Made by a program: the position numbers and the translations under genes. Below, one piece after another: positions 26,892-35,866 of a stretch of 64,000 nt of DNA (position 1 is its first letter; every line of letters starts with the position of its first letter). The notes beneath the pieces are model-generated. The model saw only the letters and a list, made by a program, of their open reading frames with translations, did not search any database and was not told the DNA's origin. This DNA is from Agathobacter rectalis ATCC 33656. Its GTDB lineage: Bacteria > Bacillota > Clostridia > Lachnospirales > Lachnospiraceae. The DNA lies in contig NC_012781.1 in assembly GCF_000020605.1 (NCBI RefSeq), forward strand, positions 2,295,501 to 2,359,500, written 5' to 3'.

Positions 26892-28412
26892 TTATTTCGA
26901 TAATCTAAGTGTAACAACACTGCATGCCGGAAGAGTAACCTTCACACCGGTCTGTGTATTTTCATATGCTGTGAAATCTTTCTCATCCACTACCTCAGGT
27001 GCTTCAAAGGTATTGTGTGCATCCATGGCACCTTCGATGTATCTGGCCTCACTTACACTGTATTTGTCACCCTCATTTGTGAGCATAATATCAACATCCT
27101 CTGATGACTCAAGAGAATTGTTTGTAAGTGTGACTGTAATCACTCCATCCTTATCCTCTGATACAGACTCAAAAACCTTAGGAAGCTCATTCTTTCCAGA
27201 ACCAACAGTAGCTCCTCCTACAAGAGAGCTGTCCAAAAGAGCTGCGCCCTGATGATGTCTCATCATATGGAATACATAATATGTAGGTGTCTTTATCATC
27301 TTATCGCCGTCTGTGAGCATTACAGACTGAAGCACATTTATAAGCTGTGCAATACATGCCATCTTCACACGGTCGGAATGCTTGTTGAAAATGTTTAATG
27401 TCATACCTGCAACAAGCGCATCACGCATTGTGTTCTGCTGATATAAGAATCCCGGATTGGTACCAGGCTCCACATCTGACCAGATGCCCCACTCATCAAC
27501 AATAAGACCAATATTCTTATCAGGATCATACTCATCCATTATAGCTCCATGACGATTGATGAGCTCCTCCATGAAATATCCTCTCTTAAGAGTCTGATAA
27601 AAAATATCCTCTGTAAAATCTGTCGCACTTCCCTTGATATTCCAGTCATCCTCAGTCTCAGGAAGTGTGTAATAATGAAGAGATAATCCATCCATCAGAC
27701 CATGGAGTTTCGGATCACAATGGTCAAAGCATGTAGCCATAACCTTCTTTGTCCACTCATAGTCATCCACATTTGGACCACAGCAGATTTTATTGATTGG
27801 CTGATTGCCTGCATAGTTTCTGACATAAGTCTGGTATCTGCGGTATTCATCTGCATAATGCTCAGGACGCATGTTTCCACCACATCCCCAGTTCTCATTT
27901 CCAACTCCGAAATAATCAATAGTCCACGGCTCTTCGTGACCATTTTCCTTACGCAAATCAGCCATAGGAGATACTCCGTTAAATGTGATGTACTCTACCC
28001 ACTCACTCATCTCGCGTACTGTTCCGCTTCCTAAATTTCCGTTCACATATGTCTTACAGCCTAACTGTCTGCAAAGCTCAAAAAACTCATGTGTTCCGAA
28101 GCTGTTGTCCTCAACTACACCACCCCAGTGTGTGTTGATCATCTTTTTTCTCTTCTCCTTAGGACCGATACCATCCATCCAGTGATACTCATCTGCAAAG
28201 CAGCCGCCCGGCCAGCGGAGCACAGGTATCTTCATTTCCTTTAATGCATCTACAACATCAGTACGCATGCCGTTTACGTTTGGTATATCTGAATTCTCCC
28301 CTACAAATAATCCCTCGTAGATACATCTTCCGAGATGCTCTGAAAAATGTCCATAAATTTCCGGAGCAATTGTACTCTTTTTATTCTCATTATTTACAAT
28401 AATTTTTGCCAT
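26892..28412 (-). CDS. abfA: GH51 alpha-L-arabinofuranosidase
   Basis: 506 residues from the ATG at 28412 (AAAGGAG upstream); a longer frame to 28502 lacks a site. It releases arabinose from arabinan, arabinoxylan or their oligosaccharides. The acid/base Glu173 ([12 protein letters not shown]) and nucleophile Glu307 ([12 protein letters not shown]) are intact, as is the [13 protein letters not shown] block. No signal peptide, so it works on imported oligosaccharides. It has its own strong promoter and is divergent from the ArsR-like regulator gene. Confidence 0.96.
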   Translation of the reverse strand: MAKIIVNNENKKSTIAPEIYGHFSEHLGRCIYEGLFVGENSDIPNVNGMRTDVVDALKEMKIPVLRWPGGCFADEYHWMDGIGPKEKRKKMINTHWGGVVEDNSFGTHEFFELCRQLGCKTYVNGNLGSGTVREMSEWVEYITFNGVSPMADLRKENGHEEPWTIDYFGVGNENWGCGGNMRPEHYADEYRRYQTYVRNYAGNQPINKICCGPNVDDYEWTKKVMATCFDHCDPKLHGLMDGLSLHYYTLPETEDDWNIKGSATDFTEDIFYQTLKRGYFMEELINRHGAIMDEYDPDKNIGLIVDEWGIWSDVEPGTNPGFLYQQNTMRDALVAGMTLNIFNKHSDRVKMACIAQLINVLQSVMLTDGDKMIKTPTYYVFHMMRHHQGAALLDSSLVGGATVGSGKNELPKVFESVSEDKDGVITVTLTNNSLESSEDVDIMLTNEGDKYSVSEARYIEGAMDAHNTFEAPEVVDEKDFTAYENTQTGVKVTLPACSVVTLRLSK

Positions 28413-28504
28413 AGTTTCTCCTTTATCTCTTATACATTTATCCTGACCTGCCATTGTTGCACACATAAGTGCACTGATTGTTAATGTGTTTTGCTTATGC
28501 ACAT

Positions 28505-28533
28505 AATATACATGAGAGTAGCTGCAATGTCAA
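28505..28533 (-). promoter_or_regulatory. Promoter of the GH51 gene
   Basis: On the minus strand: -35 TTGACA (28528-28533), 17-nt spacer, -10 TATATT (28505-28510), a near-consensus promoter 93 bp before the abfA start. Confidence 0.75.
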
Positions 28534-28697
28534 TATTTATTTTAGATTATCTTAAACTATTTTACGCATTATTTGATAATGTCTAAAATTTTATTTTATT
28601 TTCGATTTGAAGCGCATGTAAGTTATACATATTGCACAATATATTTAAATTATTTTAAAATATACTTCAATATAGCTTAAAACTATACGATAATATA

Positions 28698-28726
28698 TTG
28701 ACAACATAGGAGCTTATTCCTATAAT
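28698..28726 (+). promoter_or_regulatory. Promoter of the ArsR-like regulator gene
   Basis: Perfect consensus: TTGACA (28698-28703), 17-nt spacer, TATAAT (28721-28726). Expected start near 28733, about 60 nt before the ATG. The AT-rich region between it and the GH51 promoter has no gene. Confidence 0.8.
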
Positions 28727-28791
28727 TAAAACATGATTTACACACAAGAACTCGTTGTTAATTTTATAAAATATTTTAGGAGAATCTATAT

Positions 28792-29727
28792 ATGATACAT
28801 ATCACATCATTAGACGATGGTCTCGAACTGTTTAAAGCTCTCGGCTCTGATATTCGTATCCAGATTTTAAAAATTCTGCTCGAGAATAACCAGATGAGCA
28901 TGAATCAGATTGCAAACGAGCTAAACATCAGCAATGGAGCTTTAACCGGACATATAAAAAAGCTTGAGGAGTGTGGACTTATATCCGCCTCAAACGATTC
29001 ATCCGGTCACGGCAACCAGAAGCTGTGTTCACTGATTCAGGATCGTATATTAGTAGAAATTGAAAAACCAATAGACTTAAGTAACGTATACAACACCTCC
29101 ATAAAGGTAGGGCAGTTTTCATCTCACAATATCTGTCCAACCTGTGGCCTGGCTACATCCTCATTTGTGATAGGAGAGCTCGATGACGTACGTTACTTTG
29201 ACCATCCTGACCATTTCAATGCAGACATTATGTGGTTCACAAAGGGCTATGTGGAATATGTAATTCCAAATCTCATTCCACGTAATCAGAAAATCACCCA
29301 GCTTTCACTCTCAGCCGAGATAAGTTCTGAGGCTCCGGGCATCGACAACGACTGGCCAAGTGATATAAGCTTTTACATAAATGACACTCTGGTCGGCACC
29401 TGGACCTCTCCCGGTGACTATGGAGATGTACGCGGAATGTTCACCCCTGAATGGTGGCCTCAGAACTGGAATCAATACGGTCTCCTCAAGCTTTTAGTCA
29501 TAAATCATAAAGGCACCTTCATAGACGGTCTTAAGATATCAGATATCACAACCTCTGAGCTAAAGCTTGACTACACAAGCACTATACGCTTCCGCATAGC
29601 TGTTGAGGAGGATTCTGCCCATGTCGGTGGACTCACAATATTTGGAAAAAGCTTCGGTAACTACGATCAGGACATTGTTGTATCCATCAATTATGAACCT
29701 CTTGACACTGAAAAAAACACTAAATAA
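28792..29727 (+). CDS. ArsR-like regulator with large C-terminal domain
   Basis: 311 residues. Residues 10-75 are a winged helix of the ArsR type (FKALGSDIRIQILKIL, QIANELNISNGALTGHIKKLEECGL). The remaining 230 residues include a C-P-T-C pair (residues 115-118), a wide soluble domain with many Trp, and a jelly-roll-like end. Genes of this type often sit beside GH51 or GH43 genes in Lachnospiraceae. It lies divergent from abfA and is the likely regulator of it, with a sugar-binding role for the C-terminal part inferred. AGGAGA precedes the ATG. Confidence 0.78.
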   Translation: MIHITSLDDGLELFKALGSDIRIQILKILLENNQMSMNQIANELNISNGALTGHIKKLEECGLISASNDSSGHGNQKLCSLIQDRILVEIEKPIDLSNVYNTSIKVGQFSSHNICPTCGLATSSFVIGELDDVRYFDHPDHFNADIMWFTKGYVEYVIPNLIPRNQKITQLSLSAEISSEAPGIDNDWPSDISFYINDTLVGTWTSPGDYGDVRGMFTPEWWPQNWNQYGLLKLLVINHKGTFIDGLKISDITTSELKLDYTSTIRFRIAVEEDSAHVGGLTIFGKSFGNYDQDIVVSINYEPLDTEKNTK

Positions 29728-29777
29728 TAATAAAATGACTGCGGAAATCAAAACCGCAGTCATTTTGTTATTATTTT
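29724..29777. terminator. Bidirectional terminator
   Basis: AAAATGACTGCGG (29732-29744) pairs with 29754-29766, and the pairing extends through the flanking AATAATAATA and TTATTATT. T runs follow on the plus strand and mirror on the minus strand. It sits between the ArsR-like gene and the convergent small-protein gene. Confidence 0.8.
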
Positions 29778-29783
29778 TTTGTA

Positions 29784-30026
29784 CTACCACTTTTTATGAG
29801 GGCAGTGCGAAACGCCTGTAAGCGCCCGAAGCTCCACATAACAGCCGCATGCATTACAGGTTCCGGCATTTAGCCTGTCACACGCCTTGCACACTGCAAG
29901 CCTTGCCTCATACTCTTTTTCCGGCACTCTGTCCTCGCCCTTTATCGCATCAACATATTTTTTTATCATTGCTGCGTCGGCCTCTGCCATTTCTCTAAGC
30001 AGACACTTCTTACATATCAGTTCCAT
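29784..30026 (-). CDS. Small cysteine-rich protein (DUF6171-like)
   Basis: 80 residues. It has four or more Cys in pairs: CKKC near the start, a C-x2-C (VCKAC) and a C-x2-C-x-C (CNACGC) plus SHC, which look like one or two zinc ribbons. No transmembrane segment. Its family (DUF6171) is of unknown function. GGGGACATC precedes the ATG. It stands alone between two terminators or repeats. Confidence 0.7.
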   Translation of the reverse strand: MELICKKCLLREMAEADAAMIKKYVDAIKGEDRVPEKEYEARLAVCKACDRLNAGTCNACGCYVELRALTGVSHCPHKKW

Positions 30027-30190
30027 GTGATGTCCCCTTTCTTTTTGCCTTATCAGTTATACGAAAACACAGGTCGCCCAGCATTTATAGATTTAATATA
30101 TCAGATAAAAACCTATAACACAATATATATTTTAGAATTCATTAAATTATTTTACGCTAATTAAAACATTAAAGTTTTTATATGTATACA

Positions 30191-32096
30191 ATCGAGTAGG
30201 AGGCGGTGGCTAACCGCTGTCCTCTCACAGCACCGTACGTACCGTTCGGTATACGGCGCTTTCAATAGTTGACGTGCACTGACTGATAGGCTGTGGCTAA
30301 ATCATAAAAGCCGCTGTTTATCAGTCTTTCTTTTGTCATTGCCATGTTTACTGCAACTGTATGCGTTGCGAACCAATGTCCCCGTCGGGTATTACCCGCT
30401 TGCATTGCCAAGTCTTTGGGTACTCCCATCTTGATAAGGTTACGTACCTTCGTCCTTGGTTTCTTCCATTGTTTCCATATGCACATGCGTATTCTGTGAT
30501 AGAGCCATCCGTTGATGTCATCTATGTTGTTCTTCATGCTTGCAATTCCGTAGTAGTTAAGCCATCCTCTTGCATATACTTTGATTTTCTCAAGGCTTGG
30601 CTTGATTGACTGACATCGCTTACGGGAAGATAACTCCTTCAGTCTGGACTTAAACTTCTTCCATGACTTCGGATGAACTCGGACATATATGCCTTTTCCG
30701 TTCCTTCCCAATGCAAAGCCAAGGAATTTAAAATTTCGGATTGCAAACACGCTGACTGTACGGCTCTTTTCTCGGTTGACTGTAAGTTTCAGCCTCTCCT
30801 CAAGATATTTTGTACTGCTTTCCAAGAGTCTCTCTGATGCTCGCTTGCTCTTTGCAAGAAGCACGATGTCATCTGCATATCTTATGCATGGAACACCTCT
30901 TTTCAGGTATTCCTGGTCGAACTCATTGAGGTAGATGTTTGCCAGCAATGGTGATAGATTTCCACCTTGTGGTGAGCCTTCCTCTGTGTCAATGACCACT
31001 CCGTTTTCCATTACACCGCTTTTCAGATAGCGCTTTATCAACTGTACTACACGTTCATCTTTTACATTCTTTCGGAGAAGATTGATGAGAATTTCGTGAT
31101 TAAGAGTATCGAAGTACTTTGACAAGTCAAGGACTACAGCGAATGTATAGCCTTGTTCTGCATACTCCTTAACCTTAAGTATTGCATCTTTTGCACTTCT
31201 GTTCGGACGATAGCCATAGCTACCATCTGCAAACAGCGGTTCATAGATTGGCACTAACTGTTGGGTTATTGCCTGTTGAAGTGTACGGTCTATCACTGTT
31301 GGTATGCCAAGCTTTCGCACACCACCATCTGGTTTGGGAATTTCAACTCGTCTTACTGGAGACGGAGTATACTTTCCACGATAAATGCGGTCAGTTATCT
31401 CTTGTTGATGTTCCTTTAGATATGGAAGAGCCTCTTCAATGGTCATGCCATCAATTCCCGGCGCTCCCTTGTTTGCCTTAACTCTCTTATACGCTCTGTT
31501 AAAGTTGTCTTTATACAGTATCGTTTCCAAAAGTCTCGGCTGTGCACTGTCTCTTTCTTTCCATATCCGATTGAATGACCTGGACGCTTTCACATACCCT
31601 TCATGTTCCGCATTATCTCTTTGCGAACAGCCATTGTTTTCAATGTTTTCTGCCATAGACGGTCATTCCTCCTTTCTCGGTCATACTCAAGACTCCTACT
31701 GATTCGGTCCTTCACCTCTCGGCTACTATGACCTCTGCTGACTTCTGTGCGTTCAGCATTGCTTTATGCAATGGTTACCTCTTTCAAGGCATACCGCACA
31801 GACCTCCCTAGGTACCACACGTTTCTTCCTCTCCATCCATCTGCCTCATTTATCATGCATGATTCCGTGTAGTTATCGGGCTTCAACATGGCTTGCTGCC
31901 TTACCCACATGCATGACCTCATATGAGATTTCTGTTCGTCAGACCAGAGATTTGCCCGTGAGTTAGTATATTCCTCACATCCAGCTTCCTTCAGATTCCA
32001 TCTCACGATGGACACCCTTGCTTTCGGCTATATCCTTCCCACTACCGGGCGGATTCGGGACTTTAACCCGTTAGAAACGTGCGCCGCTAGGCGCAC
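30191..32096 (-). mobile_element. Group II intron with maturase gene
   Basis: The minus strand begins with GTGCGCC at 32096 (5' splice-site consensus) and ends near 30191 with CTCGAT. The domain V hairpin is at about 30229-30262 (AGCGCCGTAT, loop, ACGGTGCT), with domain VI at about 30193-30226. The reverse transcriptase gene fills the middle (30262-31656). The 5' exon ends with the transketolase terminator, whose stem finishes about 10 nt before the intron. Such placement after an intrinsic terminator is typical of class C introns. The RT lacks an HNH endonuclease. Subclass is inferred. Confidence 0.85.
30262..31656 (-). CDS. ltrA: Group II intron reverse transcriptase/maturase
   Basis: 464 residues. 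The reverse transcriptase domain (about residues 60-330) has the catalytic RYADDIVLL (Tyr260-Asp263) and the EGSPQGGNLSPLLANIYL block; a maturase (X, GIIM) domain follows (about 370-440) with YARGWLNYYG and RRGHW motifs. No C-terminal HNH endonuclease is present. It helps the intron splice and copies it into new sites. The start at 31656 has AAAGGAGG upstream at a slightly long distance. It appears intact, so the intron may be active. Confidence 0.93.
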   Translation of the reverse strand: MAENIENNGCSQRDNAEHEGYVKASRSFNRIWKERDSAQPRLLETILYKDNFNRAYKRVKANKGAPGIDGMTIEEALPYLKEHQQEITDRIYRGKYTPSPVRRVEIPKPDGGVRKLGIPTVIDRTLQQAITQQLVPIYEPLFADGSYGYRPNRSAKDAILKVKEYAEQGYTFAVVLDLSKYFDTLNHEILINLLRKNVKDERVVQLIKRYLKSGVMENGVVIDTEEGSPQGGNLSPLLANIYLNEFDQEYLKRGVPCIRYADDIVLLAKSKRASERLLESSTKYLEERLKLTVNREKSRTVSVFAIRNFKFLGFALGRNGKGIYVRVHPKSWKKFKSRLKELSSRKRCQSIKPSLEKIKVYARGWLNYYGIASMKNNIDDINGWLYHRIRMCIWKQWKKPRTKVRNLIKMGVPKDLAMQAGNTRRGHWFATHTVAVNMAMTKERLINSGFYDLATAYQSVHVNY

Positions 32097-32102
32097 AAGT
32101 AG

Positions 32103-32137
32103 AAGAAAGGACAACCGTATTCCGGCTGTCCTTTCTT
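32103..32137 (-). terminator. Terminator of the transketolase genes, intron target
   Basis: On the minus strand AAAGGACAGCCG pairs with CGGTTGTCCTTT (32106-32134), and TTCTTCTACTT follows before the intron begins at 32096. The 5' half on the plus side also has a T run, so it may act on both strands. Confidence 0.7.
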
Positions 32138-32201
32138 TTATTAGTTTATTGTTATATTGGGGAAAATGTGAAAAATGATAAAACCAAACTATTTTAAATA
32201 C

Positions 32202-33140
32202 TTATAAAAAATCCTTCACTGATGCATAAATGCCCTCTGCATCAAGTCCGTATTTTTTAAGCAAAGCTACAGCCGGACCTGACTCACCAAAGCAGTCCTG
32301 TATGCCTATTGTCTTTACCGGTGTTGGAGCCTTACGCGAAAGTGTCTCACATACCGCGGCTCCAAGTCCGCCTATTACAGAGTGCTCCTCCACGGTAACC
32401 ACCCTGCCGCATTCCTTTGCTGCAGCTACAACAAGCTCCTCATCAAGAGGCTTGATAGTGTGTATATTTATGACCTTTGCATTTACGCCATCTGCTGCAA
32501 GCTTTTCTGCCGCTGCAAGTGACTCTGCCACGCACAGACCTGTAGCTATGATAGCTACATCCGTGCCCTCACGGAGTGTAACACCCTTTCCGATTTCAAA
32601 TTTATACTCTGCATTGTCATTTATTATCGGTGTTGCAAGACGGCCAAACCTCATGTATACAGGGCCCTCATGCTCATAGGCTGCCTTCACGGCGGCTCTT
32701 GCCTCTATATCATCACTTGGGTTTATTACAACCATGCCTGGAATTGCTCTCATGAGTGCAATATCCTCGTTGCACTGGTGGGTGGCTCCATCCTCTCCTA
32801 CCGAAATACCAGCGTGTGTCGCACCGATTTTCACATTGAGATGAGGATATCCAATAGAGTTTCTCACCTGCTCAAACGCACGACCTGCCGCAAACATGGC
32901 AAATGAACTGGCAAATGGCACCTTTCCCGTAGCCGCAAGTCCCGCAGCAATGCCCATCATGTTGCACTCTGCGATTCCACAGTCTATGTGACGATCTGGA
33001 AATTCCTTTTTGAAGATGGCTGTCTGTGTGGCAGCCGCAAGGTCAGCATCAAGAACATATACATCATCGTGCTCCTTTGCAAGCTCTACAAGTGCATTTC
33101 CGTAGCTGACACGTGTGGCGATTTTCTTTACTTCTGACAT
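32202..33140 (-). CDS. Transketolase, C-terminal subunit
   Basis: 312 residues covering the pyrimidine-binding and C-terminal domains of transketolase (Glu in the IAECNMMGIAAGLA motif that activates thiamine diphosphate). It works with the N-terminal half encoded upstream; the genes overlap by 13 bp. Split transketolases transfer two-carbon units between sugar phosphates. AAGGTGAAGC precedes the ATG. Confidence 0.93.
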   Translation of the reverse strand: MSEVKKIATRVSYGNALVELAKEHDDVYVLDADLAAATQTAIFKKEFPDRHIDCGIAECNMMGIAAGLAATGKVPFASSFAMFAAGRAFEQVRNSIGYPHLNVKIGATHAGISVGEDGATHQCNEDIALMRAIPGMVVINPSDDIEARAAVKAAYEHEGPVYMRFGRLATPIINDNAEYKFEIGKGVTLREGTDVAIIATGLCVAESLAAAEKLAADGVNAKVINIHTIKPLDEELVVAAAKECGRVVTVEEHSVIGGLGAAVCETLSRKAPTPVKTIGIQDCFGESGPAVALLKKYGLDAEGIYASVKDFL

Positions 33141-33967
33141 AATGCTTCACCTTCCTTTCTCAGATCCTCCATGGCAACTGCATACTCCTCATCATTAGGA
33201 GCCTTGCCATGCCAGCCGACCTGATTTTCCATAAATGAAACACCCTTGCCCTTTACGGTATGTGCTATAATTGCCGTCGGCATACCCTTTGTATTTCTTG
33301 CTTCTTTAAATGCGTCAGCAATCTGATCCATGTCATTTCCATCCTTCAGATCAATCACATGGAAATTGAATGCCTTGAATTTCTCACCAATAGGATATGG
33401 TGAGCACACCTGATCCACCGGTCCATCAATCTGAAGTCCGTTGTTATCAACTATAACAACAAGGTTATCAAGTCTTCTGAAGCCCGCAAACATGGCAGCC
33501 TCCCAGACCTGTCCCTCCTGAATCTCGCCATCGCCGAGAAGTGTATATACTCTGTAATCATCATTTGTAAGCTTTGCAGAAAGTGCCATGCCCACTGCCG
33601 CAGAAATGCCCTGTCCGAGCGAACCGCTTGACATATCCACACCCGGGATATGCTTCATGTCAGGATGTCCCTGCAGATATGATCCCAGATGTCTGAGTGT
33701 CTTTAAATCCTCAACCGGAAAATAGCCTCTCTGCGCAAGTGTAGAGTAAAGTCCCGGAGCCGTGTGTCCCTTTGAAAGCACAAAACGGTCTCTATCCGGC
33801 TTTTTAGGATTCTTTGGATCAATGTTCATCTCCTCAAAATACAGATATGTAAATATATCTGCTGCAGAAAGTGAGCCGCCCGGATGTCCCGCCTTTGCAG
33901 AATGCACAGCCGTGACGATACCCTTCCTGACTTCATTTGCTGTAATCTGAAGCTCTAATTTGTTCAT
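33128..33967 (-). CDS. Transketolase, N-terminal subunit
   Basis: 279 residues with the thiamine diphosphate motif G-D-G...N-N-G (LLGDGEIQEGQVWEA to VDNNGLQIDG) and the HPGGSLSA block. It pairs with the C-terminal subunit gene downstream. GGAGAAC precedes the ATG. It forms a unit with the aldolase gene 65 bp upstream, in the non-oxidative pentose phosphate pathway. Confidence 0.95.
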   Translation of the reverse strand: MNKLELQITANEVRKGIVTAVHSAKAGHPGGSLSAADIFTYLYFEEMNIDPKNPKKPDRDRFVLSKGHTAPGLYSTLAQRGYFPVEDLKTLRHLGSYLQGHPDMKHIPGVDMSSGSLGQGISAAVGMALSAKLTNDDYRVYTLLGDGEIQEGQVWEAAMFAGFRRLDNLVVIVDNNGLQIDGPVDQVCSPYPIGEKFKAFNFHVIDLKDGNDMDQIADAFKEARNTKGMPTAIIAHTVKGKGVSFMENQVGWHGKAPNDEEYAVAMEDLRKEGEALCQK

Positions 33968-34032
33968 TTTGTTCTCCTGTTAAATCTATGACATGAAATA
34001 AAATATTTATACCGGTCTTTGGTTTATAATAT

Positions 34033-34686
34033 CTAATCCCCAAATACAGCTCTGTAATCAGCCTGGAACTTCTCGATTCCCTGATCTGTAAGCGGATGCT
34101 TTGTCATCTGCTCAATAACCTTGTAAGGAATTGTTGCGATATCAGCTCCTGCAAGTGCACAGTCTGTGACATGAATCGGGTTTCTGATTGAAGCTGCAAT
34201 AATCTCTGTGTCATATCCATAGATATCAAAAATCTCAGAAATCTGTCTGATCAGCTCAATGCCCGGCTGGCTGATATCATCAAGTCTGCCAAGGAAAGGT
34301 GAAACATATGTAGCACCTGCATTTGCAGCAAGAATTGCCTGATTTGCTGAAAAAATAAGAGTAACGTTTGTCTTGATGCCCTCTGATGAAAGTACCTTGA
34401 CAGCCTTAAGTCCCTCAACTGTCATAGGAATCTTAACTACCATGTTTGGATGAATAGCTGCGATTTCACGTCCTTCTTTTATCATGCCCTCTGCATCAAC
34501 TGTTGTTGCTTTTACCTCTCCGCTTATCGGTCCGTCAACGATAGATGTGATTTCTTTAATTACCTCATTGAAGTCTCTGCCCTCTTTTGCGATGAGTGAA
34601 GGGTTTGTTGTAACTCCACAGATGACTCCCATATCGTTTGCTTTCTTAATGTCCTCGACATTTGCTGTATCTACGAAAAACTTCAT
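34033..34686 (-). CDS. fsa: Small transaldolase / fructose-6-phosphate aldolase
   Basis: 217 residues of the short transaldolase class. The Schiff-base lysine is in the [15 protein letters not shown] stretch; [12 protein letters not shown] and GVTTNPSLI are at the start. It either transfers dihydroxyacetone units or cleaves fructose-6-phosphate; the two activities cannot be told apart by eye. GGAGGTATTA precedes the ATG. It is first in the unit with the split transketolase and divergent from the DeoR regulator. Confidence 0.92.
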   Translation of the reverse strand: MKFFVDTANVEDIKKANDMGVICGVTTNPSLIAKEGRDFNEVIKEITSIVDGPISGEVKATTVDAEGMIKEGREIAAIHPNMVVKIPMTVEGLKAVKVLSSEGIKTNVTLIFSANQAILAANAGATYVSPFLGRLDDISQPGIELIRQISEIFDIYGYDTEIIAASIRNPIHVTDCALAGADIATIPYKVIEQMTKHPLTDQGIEKFQADYRAVFGD

Positions 34687-34720
34687 TTAATAATACCTCC
34701 GCCTTATATAATTTGTGTTT

Positions 34721-34788
34721 GCTTTTATTTGTTGATATAAATATAACACTTTAAAAGAAAAAATGCAATAGCAAAAGCAAATAAAAGT
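34721..34788. promoter_or_regulatory. Candidate DeoR operators and promoter of the aldolase-transketolase genes
   Basis: GCTTTTATTTG at 34721-34731 reappears as its near-complement CAAATAAAAGT at 34778-34788. Between them the minus strand has -35 TTGCAT (34763-34768), a 17-nt spacer and -10 TATATT (34740-34745). Repressor copies on both sites would bracket the promoter. Confidence 0.5.
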
Positions 34789-34947
34789 AAAAATAAATAT
34801 AATCAAATGACATCAAATAAAAAAACACAAGCAATCGAAAACACTGGCTTTATTTACTTATTTGAGTTATTATATATTTATGCAATGCTTTGTGATAAAA
34901 ATATGTACGCAAAAATACAACAGAAATCAAAAGAAAGAGGAAAATCT

Positions 34948-35736
34948 ATGCTGCAATTAGAAAGACAACAAAAGATTCTCGATTATTTAAAAGAAAACCG
35001 CAAGGCCACCACCAATGAGCTCAGCGAGCTGCTTGGTGTATCGACCACAACAATAAGAACAGATTTAAACCAGATGGATAAGGAAAAGCTTCTGACAAAG
35101 ACTCACGGCGGTGCTATCTACAAGGATAAAACCCATGACATGACTGATTTAACCTCGAGGGCCTACCTGTTCCATGACCGCGCCCTGGAAAACAAGGAAG
35201 CTAAAGAGGAGATTGCAAACGAGGCGATAAAGCTCGTAAGTGACCATATGTGTATATTCCTTGATGCCAGCTCCACAGCCTACACTCTCGGCATGAAGCT
35301 TTCAGGCTTTACAGAGCTGACCGTCATCACCAATGGCATCAATCTGGCTTTAGAGCTAAAGGATATCCCGGGTGTCACAGTCATCCTGACAGGCGGTATC
35401 GTAACCAGTGCATCCGCTTCCATAGAAGGACTGCTTGGCGCTGATTTACTCAAAAAGATACACACAGATATCGCGTTCGTGTCAGCAAGAGGCTTCTCTG
35501 TAGAAGACGGACTGACTGATTTCAGTATATACGAGGCTGATTTAAAGCACATGTGTATCAAGGCTTCCGCTAAAACTGTGGCTCTTGTAGACCACACCAA
35601 GTTTGATACCACATCCATATCAAGCTATGCATCGCTTGATGACATCAATATGGTAATCACCGACTCCGGTATCTCTCCTGAGACAGCAGATATATATGAG
35701 AAGGCAGGCACTGATATTGTTATATCCGGAATATAA
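34948..35736 (+). CDS. DeoR-family transcriptional regulator
   Basis: 262 residues from the ATG at 34948 with GAGG upstream; a longer frame to 34807 covers the promoter area. Residues 1-55 are a DeoR helix-turn-helix (NELSELLGVSTTTIRTDLNQM); residues 75-250 are the sugar-phosphate-sensing domain (FLDASSTAYTLG, TNGINLA, LTGG). It probably represses the divergent aldolase-transketolase unit until a sugar phosphate appears. Confidence 0.94.
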   Translation: MLQLERQQKILDYLKENRKATTNELSELLGVSTTTIRTDLNQMDKEKLLTKTHGGAIYKDKTHDMTDLTSRAYLFHDRALENKEAKEEIANEAIKLVSDHMCIFLDASSTAYTLGMKLSGFTELTVITNGINLALELKDIPGVTVILTGGIVTSASASIEGLLGADLLKKIHTDIAFVSARGFSVEDGLTDFSIYEADLKHMCIKASAKTVALVDHTKFDTTSISSYASLDDINMVITDSGISPETADIYEKAGTDIVISGI

Positions 35737-35804
35737 ATGAGACAATATAGCCATATAAAAGTATAAGTACAAATATAACTATAACTGTATATATAGATCC
35801 ATCA

Positions 35805-35841
35805 AAAATGACACGCAACGTTTTACGCTGCGTGTCATTTT
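35805..35841. terminator. Bidirectional terminator between convergent genes
   Basis: AAAATGACACGCA pairs with TGCGTGTCATTTT (35829-35841), with a T-rich edge on both strands. It separates the DeoR and TPR-GGDEF genes. Confidence 0.85.
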
Positions 35842-35866
35842 ATAGTTGTCTTATACACTTAAAGCA

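Noticed and set aside
34807-34947. N-terminal extension of the DeoR regulator
   Set aside because: The extra 47 codons cover the promoter and operator area, and the ATG at 34948 has a good ribosome site and starts at the HTH domain.
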